Shown piece by piece: positions 1 to 8,030 of a DNA stretch of 17,315 bases (its first letter is position 1; every line of letters begins with the position of its first letter). This DNA comes from CAZTII01 sp964613305. Its GTDB lineage: Bacteria > Bacillota_I > Bacilli_A > Erysipelotrichales > Erysipelotrichaceae. The DNA lies in contig CAZTII010000037.1 in NCBI GenBank assembly GCA_964613305.1, positions 1 through 17,315 on the forward strand, in the 5' to 3' direction. The position numbers and the translations under genes are program-made. The notes under the pieces are model-generated. The model had not been told where the DNA came from. It made no database searches and was given only the letters and a program-made list of their open reading frames with translations.

Positions 1-17
1 TATATGAGTTTTTTTAT
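1..17 (+). terminator. Possible 3' arm of a terminator cut by the window edge
   Basis: The window opens with TATATGAG followed by seven T residues, which looks like the descending arm and T-tract of a Rho-independent terminator. The ascending arm would lie outside the window, so this is only a guess. Confidence 0.2.
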
Positions 18-56
18 ATACCGCATAATTCCACTTTCATTTTACAATACGGCATA

Positions 57-78
57 GCGAACATTTGTTCGCTTTTTA
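57..78 (+). terminator. Rho-independent terminator of an upstream operon
   Basis: A perfect 6-bp stem, GCGAAC at 57-62 and GTTCGC at 67-72, with a four-base loop, is followed directly by TTTTTATT. It lies just before the rplK promoter, so it would end transcription from genes left of the window. In many Firmicutes those are secE and nusG, but they are not visible here. Confidence 0.6.
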
Positions 79-107
79 TTGACATTTTTCTTGATACGTA
101 CTATGAT
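79..107 (+). promoter_or_regulatory. Sigma-A promoter of rplK-rplA
   Basis: The -35 box TTGACA (79-84) is a perfect consensus match. It is separated by 17 bp from the -10 box TATGAT (102-107), which has one mismatch. Transcription would start near 114, giving a leader of about 80 nt before the rplK GTG. The strength fits a ribosomal protein operon. Confidence 0.8.
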
Positions 108-130
108 AATAAAGCACATTTGTGCAAGCA

Positions 131-168
131 ATGCGTGGGAGGACTAACTTATCCGTTGTACCACTGCA
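131..168 (+). promoter_or_regulatory. L1-binding leader RNA (autogenous control of rplK-rplA)
   Basis: The leader contains GTGGGAGGA (135-143) and TCCG...TACCAC (152-164). GTGG (135-138) can pair with CCAC (161-164), flanked by ATGC/GCA pairing (131-134 with 166-168, one bulge). An inner GGA/TCC helix (141-143 with 152-154) follows. The strand motifs GUGGGAGG and UACCAC are the same as in the L1 protuberance of 23S rRNA, where L1 binds. Excess L1 is known in bacteria to bind such a mimic and repress its own operon. The motif match is seen directly; the repression is inferred from the family. Confidence 0.7.
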
Positions 169-194
169 CTGACAAACAATAAGGAGGTTGTCAC

Positions 195-617
195 GTGAAA
201 AAAAGAGTTACTAAAATCTGTAAGCTACAATTCAAAGCTGGCGGAGCTAAACCAGGACCAGCACTAGCATCTGCTGGTATCAACATGCCACAATTCTGTA
301 CAGCATTCAACGAAGCAACAAAAGATCGTGCAGGCGATATCGTTCCTGTAATCATCACTGCATATGAAGACAAATCATTCGAGTTCGTATTAAAAACAAC
401 TCCTGCAGCGGTAATGATCCTTAAAGCAGCTGGTGTTGCTAAAGGAACTGGTGCAGTAAAAACTAAAAAAGCTGGTAAAATCACTATGGCACAATGTCGC
501 GAAATCGCTGAATACAAAATGCCAGACCTTAACGCTAACGACGTTGACGCTGCGGCAAAAATTATTGCTGGAACTGCTCGTAGCATGGGTATTACTGTAG
601 AAGGATTAGGTGAATAA
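195..617 (+). CDS. rplK: 50S ribosomal protein L11
   Basis: L11 binds the GTPase-associated region of 23S rRNA and takes part in factor-dependent GTP hydrolysis and the stringent response. The 140-residue product has the family length. It shows the N-terminal domain with the [17 protein letters not shown] region (about 31-47), the [19 protein letters not shown] core (about 54-72) and the rRNA-binding C-terminal domain ending [13 protein letters not shown]. The start is GTG at 195, chosen because AAGGAGG (181-187) lies 7 nt upstream. The usual proline-rich stretch AGKANPAPPVGPAL is shortened here to [10 protein letters not shown] (residues 15-24), as I recall from Mollicutes L11. It is the first gene of a two-gene operon, 2 nt before rplA. 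Confidence 0.96.
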
Positions 618-619
618 TA

Positions 620-1297
620 ATGGCTGGAAAAAAATACATAGAAGCTTGTAAGTTAATTGATAACACAAAAACTTACAATTATAAAGAAGCAGTAGAATTA
701 GTAAAGAAAACAAGCGTTACAAAATTTGATTCATCAGTAGAAGTGAGCTTCAGCTTAAATGTTGACCCTCGTCATGCTGATCAACAAATCCGTGGTGCAA
801 TGGTTCTTCCTAACGGAACAGGAAAAACACAAAAAGTTCTAGTAATCACTCAAGGTGCTAAAGAACAAGAAGCAAAAGACGCTGGTGCTGATTTCGTTGG
901 TGGAAAAGAAACACTTGAAGAAATCAAAAAAGGTTGGTTTGACTTTGATGTTATCGTTGCTACACCTGATATGATGGGTGAACTTGGTAAATTAGGTAAA
1001 TTATTAGGACCTAAAGGTTTAATGCCAAACCCTAAAACAGGAACTGTAACAATGGATGTTACTAAAGCTGTAAACGAAATCAAAAAAGGTAAAATCGAAT
1101 ACCGTGTTGACAAAGAAGGAAACATGAATGTATTAATCGGTAAATGTTCATTCACTGATGAACAATTAGCGGAAAACTACAAAGCGTTATATGATGTTAT
1201 CTTAAAAGCAAGACCAGCTGCCGTAAAAGGTGGATACATGAAGAGTATCACTTTATCAAGCACTATGGGTCCTGGCATCAAAATCGTATCTGAATAA
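620..1297 (+). CDS. rplA: 50S ribosomal protein L1
   Basis: L1 forms the mobile stalk near the ribosomal E site, helps release deacylated tRNA, and often represses its own mRNA. The 225-residue product is close to the usual 230 or so. It has the N-terminal SVEVSFSLNVDPRHADQQ segment, the domain II core with KLGKLLGPKGLMPNPKTGTV (about 124-143) and the IEYRVDKEGNMNVLIGKCSF signature near 160-179. The ATG at 620 follows the rplK TAA by 2 nt, with AAGGA at 601-605 inside rplK as ribosome binding site. The two genes are therefore translationally close and share the promoter and L1-mimic leader at 79-168. Confidence 0.97.
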   Translation: MAGKKYIEACKLIDNTKTYNYKEAVELVKKTSVTKFDSSVEVSFSLNVDPRHADQQIRGAMVLPNGTGKTQKVLVITQGAKEQEAKDAGADFVGGKETLEEIKKGWFDFDVIVATPDMMGELGKLGKLLGPKGLMPNPKTGTVTMDVTKAVNEIKKGKIEYRVDKEGNMNVLIGKCSFTDEQLAENYKALYDVILKARPAAVKGGYMKSITLSSTMGPGIKIVSE

Positions 1298-1301
1298 GAT
1301 A

Positions 1302-1327
1302 AAACTACTCAATCGAGTAGTTTTTTT
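1302..1327. terminator. Terminator between rplA and the convergent repair operon
   Basis: ACTACTC (1304-1310), a four-base loop and GAGTAGT (1315-1321) form a perfect 7-bp stem followed by a T run (1321-1327) on the plus strand, a strong terminator for rplA. On the minus strand the same stem is followed by TTTTATCTT, so it can also end the convergent mutS operon. The TAA of the minus-strand HAD gene (1326-1328) overlaps the T run. Confidence 0.85.
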
Positions 1328-2138
1328 AAATCAATCCAATTGTCTTAAACGCATTTCTAAAGCCATTATCACCAATATCACTAGTAACCACATCCGCAAT
1401 ATTTTTTAATTCATCCACACTATTACCCATCGCTATACCAATAGCACACTTTTCAATCATTTCCATATCATTTAAACTATCACCAATACCAATGGTATCT
1501 GAGAAACTACGGTTTAGATGATTTAATATGACTTCAATTCCAGTTGCTTTATTATTAGCCGACAATGTTAACTCACCAGTCACTTTATCGCCATAATCAC
1601 CTGTATAAATCACTTTATATTTACTCGGCAATCCTTCTTGCGCCTTTAATAATTCATCTTTACTCGGTGCATACACCGTCATCTTATACACAACATCATT
1701 TAAATCACAATCACTAATACAATAAAAGCCATTATTCACCATATACTCCTCAATTTCAGCAGGAGTTTTTTTATCTTTTAATACGGTATGAAAATAATGT
1801 TTAGCACCATCTTGAAGATAAACACCTGAATCATTTTCAATCGCAACACAAATATCACGAGAATTTAAATACGACACAATTTCTTTCACATCACTAAAAC
1901 CATCTTGATACAACACTTCATCCTTATATACAACATATGCTCCAGCTGAAGCAATAATTCCATCATAAGGAATATCTGCAACAGGAACGAGTGAGTGAAT
2001 AGAACGACCAGTACAAATAAAGAGTTGATGACCCTGTTTTACTAAGGTCTCAATTGTTTCTGATGCAGAAGCAGGAACTTCTCTTGTACTATGACAAAAC
2101 AACGTTCCATCCACATCAATAAAAATTAATTTATTCAT
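1326..2138 (-). CDS. Cof-type HAD-superfamily (class IIB) phosphatase
   Basis: A cytosolic haloacid-dehalogenase phosphatase of the Cof family, which typically acts on sugar phosphates or small phosphorylated metabolites; the substrate cannot be read from the sequence. All four HAD motifs are present: the nucleophile motif FIDVDGTL (D8, D10), motif II ICTGRS (T43), the motif III lysine near K197, and motif IV IGIGDSLNDMEM (D220, D224). The C2B cap lies between motifs II and III. At 270 residues the length is typical. It is the last gene of the mutS operon. Its ATG overlaps the end of tcdA by 8 nt and has AGGAGG (2145-2150) 6 nt upstream. Its stop sits on the edge of the shared terminator. Confidence 0.9.
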   Translation of the reverse strand: MNKLIFIDVDGTLFCHSTREVPASASETIETLVKQGHQLFICTGRSIHSLVPVADIPYDGIIASAGAYVVYKDEVLYQDGFSDVKEIVSYLNSRDICVAIENDSGVYLQDGAKHYFHTVLKDKKTPAEIEEYMVNNGFYCISDCDLNDVVYKMTVYAPSKDELLKAQEGLPSKYKVIYTGDYGDKVTGELTLSANNKATGIEVILNHLNRSFSDTIGIGDSLNDMEMIEKCAIGIAMGNSVDELKNIADVVTSDIGDNGFRNAFKTIGLI

Positions 2139-2853
2139 TAAATTCCTCCTTCAACAATGAATCAATCGCAACTTTCGCTAACGTTAAACCACATGCTGCC
2201 GGTGTAAAAATCATGCTAGCTAAAGGAAAACGTTCCTTACTTATAGTTTTATCACAAAGTTCTACTTTTTCAAAGGAAAATGGTTCTTCCAAAGACAATA
2301 CCACTGGAATTGATAATGGAATTCCTCTTTCTTTTGCCACTCGTCGCACCGCTTTAGCTAAAGCACAATGGCTTGTTTTATTTAGGGTTGTTACTATTAA
2401 TTGTAATGGATCACTACGGTTAGCCATACCCATACTACTAATCATCGAAATGCTGTTTTTACTACAAAATTCCATACAATCCACTTTAGCACTAATTGTA
2501 TCCATCGCGTCAATCATAAAATCAACATCCACTAACATAGATGCAACATCCATCGTAAAAAAAGCATCAATACATATTACTTCAACATCCTTATTAAACG
2601 AAGCAATACGTTGCTTCATCACGTCCACTTTTTTTAAACCAATCGTGTCGTATGTCGCTATAATTTGCCGATTCAAGTTACTTTCACTCACCCTCGCAAA
2701 ATCAACCACCACAATTGACCCCACACCACTACGAGCTAACGCTTCACAAGCATAGCCCCCAACACCACCAATTCCTAACACCGCTACTTTCTTTGACTTT
2801 AGTGTAGAAAGTGCTTTTTCACCTAAATATAACTGCGAACGATTATACTCCAT
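2131..2853 (-). CDS. tcdA: tRNA threonylcarbamoyladenosine dehydratase (ThiF/E1-like)
   Basis: This E1-like enzyme activates the carboxylate of N6-threonylcarbamoyladenosine at tRNA position 37 with ATP and cyclises it to ct6A. The 240-residue product has the Rossmann glycine motif GIGGVGG (27-33), the ribose-contacting D51, the SNLNRQ arginine motif (58-63), the IDAMDT aspartate region (about 113-118) and the family-specific segment KTSHCALAKAVRR. One oddity is that the loop normally reading D-x-D-D-V is DFARV here (51-55), so the second acidic residue is lost. It overlaps miaA by 11 nt and has AGGAG 7 nt before its ATG. MiaA also acts on the anticodon loop at position 37, so the two fit together. 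A related ThiF-family role cannot be fully excluded. Confidence 0.85.
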   Translation of the reverse strand: MEYNRSQLYLGEKALSTLKSKKVAVLGIGGVGGYACEALARSGVGSIVVVDFARVSESNLNRQIIATYDTIGLKKVDVMKQRIASFNKDVEVICIDAFFTMDVASMLVDVDFMIDAMDTISAKVDCMEFCSKNSISMISSMGMANRSDPLQLIVTTLNKTSHCALAKAVRRVAKERGIPLSIPVVLSLEEPFSFEKVELCDKTISKERFPLASMIFTPAACGLTLAKVAIDSLLKEEFNE

Positions 2854-3748
2854 ACAACCACTCCTGTACTGTTTTTTCCATTAACTTTAACCAATTGTCA
2901 TCTTCCATATCAAACCAAGTAACTGGTATTTGATGGTTTAACCACGTCATTTGTCGTTTAACATATCGTCTTGAATTTCTTTTTATCGCTTCAACAACCT
3001 CAGCAACACAACAATCGCCATTAAAATACGGTTTCCATTCTTTATAGCCAATTCCCTGCATACTTTGATCATCAAACGTTACACCATCATCAAGCAATTG
3101 TTTAATTTCAGCTTCTAAACCATGTTCCACCATTTTATCAACTCGTTTAGAAATTAATTCATACACAAGTTTTCTTTCACGATGACAACCAATCACTAAA
3201 ATATCATACAAACAACCACTATTTTGTTGTTCAATATCGCTTTTTTGACATTGTTGTTGATCCATCATCACCAATGCCCGAATAACTCGTCGTTCGTTAT
3301 TCGGATGAATTTTACTAGCTGCCTCGCTATCCCGCTGAGTCAATAGTTCATAACGTTCTTCTTTACTCATCGCATCATACAGCCTAGTATCCATTACTTC
3401 TTCCTTGGAAAAACGATAATCATACAAACACGCTTTTACATACAACCCCGTTCCACCTACAATAATAGGAATCATTCCTTTTTCACTAATATCATCAATC
3501 AATTGACGACCATCACGTTGAAAATCAGCAACACTGTACGCTTCTTTTGGATCTTTAATATCAATACCATAATGAGTAACTCCATCCATCTCATCTACTG
3601 TGATTTTTCCTGATCCAATCGATAAACCACGATACACTTGAATGCTATCACCACTAATAATTTCACCATTAAATTTTTTCGCTAAAGCAACACCAACAGC
3701 ACTTTTACCAACCGCTGTTGGCCCTTGAACAACAAGTACTTTTTTCAT
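2843..3748 (-). CDS. miaA: tRNA dimethylallyltransferase
   Basis: MiaA transfers a dimethylallyl group from DMAPP to N6 of adenine 37 in tRNAs that read codons starting with U. The 301-residue product shows the P-loop GPTAVGKS (9-16), the catalytic aspartate segment SGDSIQVYRGL (D34, Q37, R40), the IVGGTGLYVKA motif near residue 96, and the C-terminal QMTWLNHQ region that contacts tRNA. Its ATG overlaps the mutL stop as ATGA, with the site AAGGAG (3757-3762) inside mutL, so translation is coupled. Placement after mutS-mutL is common in Firmicutes. Confidence 0.95.
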   Translation of the reverse strand: MKKVLVVQGPTAVGKSAVGVALAKKFNGEIISGDSIQVYRGLSIGSGKITVDEMDGVTHYGIDIKDPKEAYSVADFQRDGRQLIDDISEKGMIPIIVGGTGLYVKACLYDYRFSKEEVMDTRLYDAMSKEERYELLTQRDSEAASKIHPNNERRVIRALVMMDQQQCQKSDIEQQNSGCLYDILVIGCHRERKLVYELISKRVDKMVEHGLEAEIKQLLDDGVTFDDQSMQGIGYKEWKPYFNGDCCVAEVVEAIKRNSRRYVKRQMTWLNHQIPVTWFDMEDDNWLKLMEKTVQEWLYGV

Positions 3749-5496
3749 CGTTTAAACTCCTTAATCAATTGACTCATTGGCAAAGAAACTAGTGTAGGAC
3801 GACCATGAGGGCAATTAAATGGCTGTTGACACCGTGACAATTGTTCAATCAAATGAGTCGCTTCAACAGAAGTCAATGAATGATTAAATTTAATCGATTG
3901 CTTACACGCAATACTCGCCAATTTATCCTTCATCACTTTCTGATTACTTAATAGTTCACCTTGTTTAAATGCTTCAATATAATCACTAAAAATGCGTTGC
4001 GGTTCCATTAATTCCATCCACGCGGGAATTTCTCGCACAATCCACACATCATCACCAAAAATTTCTGCATGCAATGGCACTTCTTGCATTAGTTCATTAA
4101 ATTCAGAAAGACGCGAAAAGACACCGCGATCGACATGACATGAAATAGGATAAAGTAGTGGTAACATCACACTACTTCGATTCAATAAATCACTCACTTT
4201 TTCAAAATTAACACGTTCCATTGCCGCATGTTGATCCACCAACACTAAACCATCAACACTTTCACAACACAAATAACTACCATGCAATTGACCAATATAA
4301 CGCAAAGGCTGAAAATTATTATCTTTTATCTCTTCTTGTTGAACTATTTGTTGCTCAACAACGCTCTCTTTCTTCTCTTCATAAACAACACGAGGCTTTT
4401 CTTGCACAAATCGCGAATAATCTACATCTTGTTTCCATTGTCTCATTGTCGTTGGTTCAAACAATGCCACTTGTTCTACTTTTTCCATAAACGTTTCCGT
4501 TTTCTTAATCGTCGGTGCTTCCATTTGTTGACGCAACGTTTGTGAAATACAATCACTCACCAATGTTTCCAATTGTTTTTCCTTTGATAAGCGAACTTCC
4601 ATTTTACTTGGATGAACATTGACATCGATTAGTTGAGCGTCCATCGTGATATTACAAACGACAATCGGATAGCGATTATCCATTAAATAACTACCATATC
4701 CATCAATAATCGCTTTACTCAACTTAAAATGACGAACAAGACGATTATTTAAAAATAGCGTAATACTGTAGCGATTAGAACGATTATATTGTGGCAACAC
4801 AGCATACCCCGATACATTAAAATCAAAATCACTTCCATGAAACTCAATAGTATTTTTCGCTATATCACTACCATACAATTGATACAATACTTCTTTTACA
4901 TCACCCATACCACTACATTTAAACAATTCACGATCCTCATGAATTAAACTAAACGCAATCGTAGGATACGCTAAAGCAAACTTAGAAACACAATCAGTAA
5001 TCAGTGATAATTCATATTGTGGTGTTTTTAAATGCTTTAATCGCGCTGGTAACTTATAAAATAAATTTCTAACTTCAATAGAAGTTCCATGTTCACAACC
5101 AAAAGGACAATGTTCTACAACTTCACCATAACGAATAGAAACCTTTGTCGATTCATTACCATCATTAGTTAACAGTACCACTTCACTAACAGAGGCAATA
5201 GAAGGAAGTGCTTCGCCACGAAATCCCATTGTTTGAATACGCCATAAATCAGCTGGACGAGATATTTTACTAGTCGCATGACGTTGAAATGCCATCAAAG
5301 CATCCGTGCTATCCATACCACAACCATTATCAACAACCTTCAATCCACCATCAAAAACAACCACATCAATACGAGTTGCCTTGGCATCAATACTATTTTC
5401 CATTAACTCTTTTACAATACCCATTGGTCGATCAACAACTTCTCCAGCCGCAATCATGTTCGTCAAATGAGCATCCAATGATTTAATAATTGCCAT
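3745..5496 (-). CDS. mutL: DNA mismatch repair protein MutL (endonuclease type)
   Basis: MutL is recruited by mismatch-bound MutS and, in bacteria without MutH, nicks the daughter strand. The N-terminal GHKL ATPase motifs are ELMENSIDA (E33 as general base), VVDNGCGMD, RHATSKI and GFRGEALPSIASV. The C-terminal half has the metal-dependent nuclease motif DQHAAMERVNFE (from D421), the ACKQSIKFN segment and CPHGRPT (562-568), so the nuclease site looks complete. I start at the ATG at 5494-5496, giving 583 residues. The in-frame TTG at 5503-5505 is only 1 nt from the AGGAG (5507-5511), while the ATG is 10 nt away. The gene begins 1 nt after the mutS stop. Confidence 0.96.
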   Translation of the reverse strand: MAIIKSLDAHLTNMIAAGEVVDRPMGIVKELMENSIDAKATRIDVVVFDGGLKVVDNGCGMDSTDALMAFQRHATSKISRPADLWRIQTMGFRGEALPSIASVSEVVLLTNDGNESTKVSIRYGEVVEHCPFGCEHGTSIEVRNLFYKLPARLKHLKTPQYELSLITDCVSKFALAYPTIAFSLIHEDRELFKCSGMGDVKEVLYQLYGSDIAKNTIEFHGSDFDFNVSGYAVLPQYNRSNRYSITLFLNNRLVRHFKLSKAIIDGYGSYLMDNRYPIVVCNITMDAQLIDVNVHPSKMEVRLSKEKQLETLVSDCISQTLRQQMEAPTIKKTETFMEKVEQVALFEPTTMRQWKQDVDYSRFVQEKPRVVYEEKKESVVEQQIVQQEEIKDNNFQPLRYIGQLHGSYLCCESVDGLVLVDQHAAMERVNFEKVSDLLNRSSVMLPLLYPISCHVDRGVFSRLSEFNELMQEVPLHAEIFGDDVWIVREIPAWMELMEPQRIFSDYIEAFKQGELLSNQKVMKDKLASIACKQSIKFNHSLTSVEATHLIEQLSRCQQPFNCPHGRPTLVSLPMSQLIKEFKR

Positions 5497-5497
5497 A

Positions 5498-7984
5498 TTA
5501 TACAATCTCCTGCTTTAACTTAGCCAAGATGGATAATGCTTCCAATGGTGTACATTGATTAATGTCTAACGCCATTAAACTTTCTTTCACCTTTTCCATT
5601 TTAGGATCCTTTTTTTCCATTTCAACAAGTTGATAGCTTTGTTGAACAACCCGCTTTTTACTTTCTAATTGACTTAATAACTCAGAAGCACGACTACAAA
5701 CACTTGTTGGAAGCTCTGCCAACTTAGCTACATGAATACCATACGATCGACTCGCATATCCTTTTTTAATCGCATAAAGAAACGTAATTTCTTCTTTTTC
5801 TTCATGAACATCAACATGGAAATTAGTAACACCATCAATATTTTCTTCAAGCGCAACTAACTCATGATAATGCGTTGAAAACAATGTTTTCGCTTTAATA
5901 CACGTCGTAATGTATTCAATAATTGCCTGTGCTAAAGCTAAGCCATCATATGTAGAAGTACCACGTCCAATTTCATCAAATAAAATTAGTGATTTACTCG
6001 TTGCTCCACTTAACGCTTCATTCGCTTCCATCATTTCCACCATAAATGTCGATTGTCCACTTAGTAAATCATCACTTGCACCAATACGCGTATACATTTT
6101 ATCAAATAAAGGCAAACTACATTGTTTACACGGAACAAAACTACCCATTTGTGCCATTAAAGCGATGAGTGCTACTTGACGCATGTATGTACTTTTACCA
6201 CCCATATTAGGACCGGTTAAAATCATAATTGGTTTTGATGTCAACACACAATCATTCGCCACAAAAAATGATTGAGAAGCAGCCAATAAAGGATGTTTTC
6301 CCCCCTTAATCATCACATCACCATCATTAAATGTAGGCCTTGTATAACCATGTTTAAGCGCTAATGCACTAAGTCCTGCATAAACATCAAGCGTCGCTAA
6401 TAAAACAGCTGTATGCTGTAATTGCGGCAAATACGTCGCAATCGTAGACACTAACTCAGTAAACAATTGCGTTTCTAATGCGATAGCACGATCAACACTA
6501 TGCAAAATCGCATCTTCTTTCTCTTTTAATTCAGAAGTAATAAAACGCTCCGCATTACTTAAGGTTTGTTTACGAACATAACCAAAATCATCCGTAATCA
6601 AACTACATGCCCCTTTACTTACTTCAATATAATAACCAAAGACCCGATTATACCCAATCTTTAATGTTTTAATTCCCGTCTTCTCTTTTTCACTCGCTTC
6701 TAACTGCAACAACCACTCTTTACCATTACGTGTAATATGACGATACTCATCAAGTTGTTCATTATAACCATCCTTAAAAATACCACCTTCTTTTAAGGTT
6801 GGTGGAACTTCATCATTTAAAGCACTACATAAAACAGCTCGTAATTCATCAAATCGATACGCACTAGCGTACTCTGGGAAAATGGATGAATCCAGTGCAT
6901 CATACAATAATGGACATTGTTCTAATGTTTTATATAAACGCAATACATCTTGAGGAGTTGCTTTATTCATCGCCATTTTAGCCGTTAAACGCTCTAAATC
7001 AAAAATACGCGATAATCCTTCTTTTACATGCAACGACATCAAAAAATTACGATTAAATGCCTCTACGCGATTCAAACGATGTTCAATTTCCATTTGATGA
7101 TACAATGGTTTTTCAATCCATTTACGCAACATTCTCGAACCCATTGAACTTTGACACTCATCCATAAATGACCATAATGTCTCACCCTTAGGTTTTAATG
7201 GTTGAACTAACTCCAAACTAGCCATCGTTGACGGACTCATTAATAAGTATGTCTCTTGTTGCACCACTAAAGGCACTTGTAAATGCTTAATAACTTGTTT
7301 CTGCGTTGATTCTAAATATGTAACAAGTAAGCACAAGGCATCTTGAAAAGTTGGTTGTAAACCATTTAAAAGATAAGAATAAAAAGAATCAATTGTATTA
7401 TTTTCAATCGTCGAACAAATGATAGAAGCATCAAAAACACTATTATTAAAAGTCGGTTCAACAACAACCTCTTTCACCCCAGCTTGAGACAATGCATGCG
7501 ATAACTCTGACACTTGTAGTGATGACTCTAAACACGTAATAGTACCACTAGCTAACTCGCAACAACACAACGAATAACCAAAATGATGTTGAACAACAGA
7601 AGCAATCGTAACCGTCTTCTTTTCATCATCTAAATAATCAAAAATAGTACCCGGCGTAATCACTTGCACAACATCACGACGAACAATACCAACAGCACCA
7701 CTAGGATCTTCCAATTGTTCCACTAAAGCAACTTTATACCCTAAAGAAACTAGTTTTTGAATGTACGGAGTCACGGAATGAAAAGGAACACCACACATCG
7801 CAACTTTATCTTCAACACCAGCATTACGACCAGTCAACACTAAATCAAGTTCTTTCGATGCAACAATCGCATCGTCAAAAAACATTTCATAAAAGTCACC
7901 AAGACGATAAAAAACAATCGCATCTTGATAATTTGATTTTAATGCTAAGTACTGTTCCATCATCGGAGTATATTTCACTGTCAT
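5498..7984 (-). CDS. mutS: DNA mismatch repair protein MutS
   Basis: MutS recognises mismatches and small loops and recruits MutL through ATP-driven clamp formation. The 828-residue product has the mismatch-reading FYE motif in LGDFYEMF (F31, E33), followed by the connector and lever domains. The C-terminal ABC ATPase has Walker A TGPNMGGKSTYMR (about 588-600), the signature region DDLLSGQSTFMVEM, Walker B ILFDEIGRGTSTYDG (about 666-680) and the switch histidine TLFSTHYHELVAL. The tail LDINQCTPLEALSIL matches the usual MutS C-terminus. AAGGAG precedes the ATG closely. It is the first gene of the repair/tRNA operon; a terminator lies only about 18 nt upstream of its start, with no clear promoter between them. 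Confidence 0.97.
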   Translation of the reverse strand: MTVKYTPMMEQYLALKSNYQDAIVFYRLGDFYEMFFDDAIVASKELDLVLTGRNAGVEDKVAMCGVPFHSVTPYIQKLVSLGYKVALVEQLEDPSGAVGIVRRDVVQVITPGTIFDYLDDEKKTVTIASVVQHHFGYSLCCCELASGTITCLESSLQVSELSHALSQAGVKEVVVEPTFNNSVFDASIICSTIENNTIDSFYSYLLNGLQPTFQDALCLLVTYLESTQKQVIKHLQVPLVVQQETYLLMSPSTMASLELVQPLKPKGETLWSFMDECQSSMGSRMLRKWIEKPLYHQMEIEHRLNRVEAFNRNFLMSLHVKEGLSRIFDLERLTAKMAMNKATPQDVLRLYKTLEQCPLLYDALDSSIFPEYASAYRFDELRAVLCSALNDEVPPTLKEGGIFKDGYNEQLDEYRHITRNGKEWLLQLEASEKEKTGIKTLKIGYNRVFGYYIEVSKGACSLITDDFGYVRKQTLSNAERFITSELKEKEDAILHSVDRAIALETQLFTELVSTIATYLPQLQHTAVLLATLDVYAGLSALALKHGYTRPTFNDGDVMIKGGKHPLLAASQSFFVANDCVLTSKPIMILTGPNMGGKSTYMRQVALIALMAQMGSFVPCKQCSLPLFDKMYTRIGASDDLLSGQSTFMVEMMEANEALSGATSKSLILFDEIGRGTSTYDGLALAQAIIEYITTCIKAKTLFSTHYHELVALEENIDGVTNFHVDVHEEKEEITFLYAIKKGYASRSYGIHVAKLAELPTSVCSRASELLSQLESKKRVVQQSYQLVEMEKKDPKMEKVKESLMALDINQCTPLEALSILAKLKQEIV

Positions 7985-8001
7985 CTTTCCTTCTCCTTTT
8001 C

Positions 8002-8030
8002 AAAAAAAGATGGTCTAATACACACCATCT
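8002..8030 (-). terminator. Terminator or attenuator between the secreted protein gene and mutS
   Basis: On the minus strand AGATGGT (8030-8024), a nine-base loop and ACCATCT (8014-8008) form a 7-bp stem followed by seven T residues (8008-8002). The TAG stop of the upstream gene (8017-8015) lies in the loop, and the mutS ribosome binding site starts right after the T-tract. No promoter fits between this hairpin and mutS. Confidence 0.8.

Noticed and set aside
191..586. Long open frame antisense to rplK
   Set aside because: It lies entirely opposite a certain ribosomal protein gene and has no ribosome binding site or recognisable motifs; it is a shadow of codon bias.
2213..2755. 180-codon open frame antisense to tcdA
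   Set aside because: The opposite strand encodes a clear E1-like enzyme, and this frame has no family features.
5503..5505. TTG start of mutL overlapping mutS
   Set aside because: It is 1 nt from the AGGAG, while the ATG at 5494-5496 has a 10-nt spacing and opens the usual MutL N-terminus.
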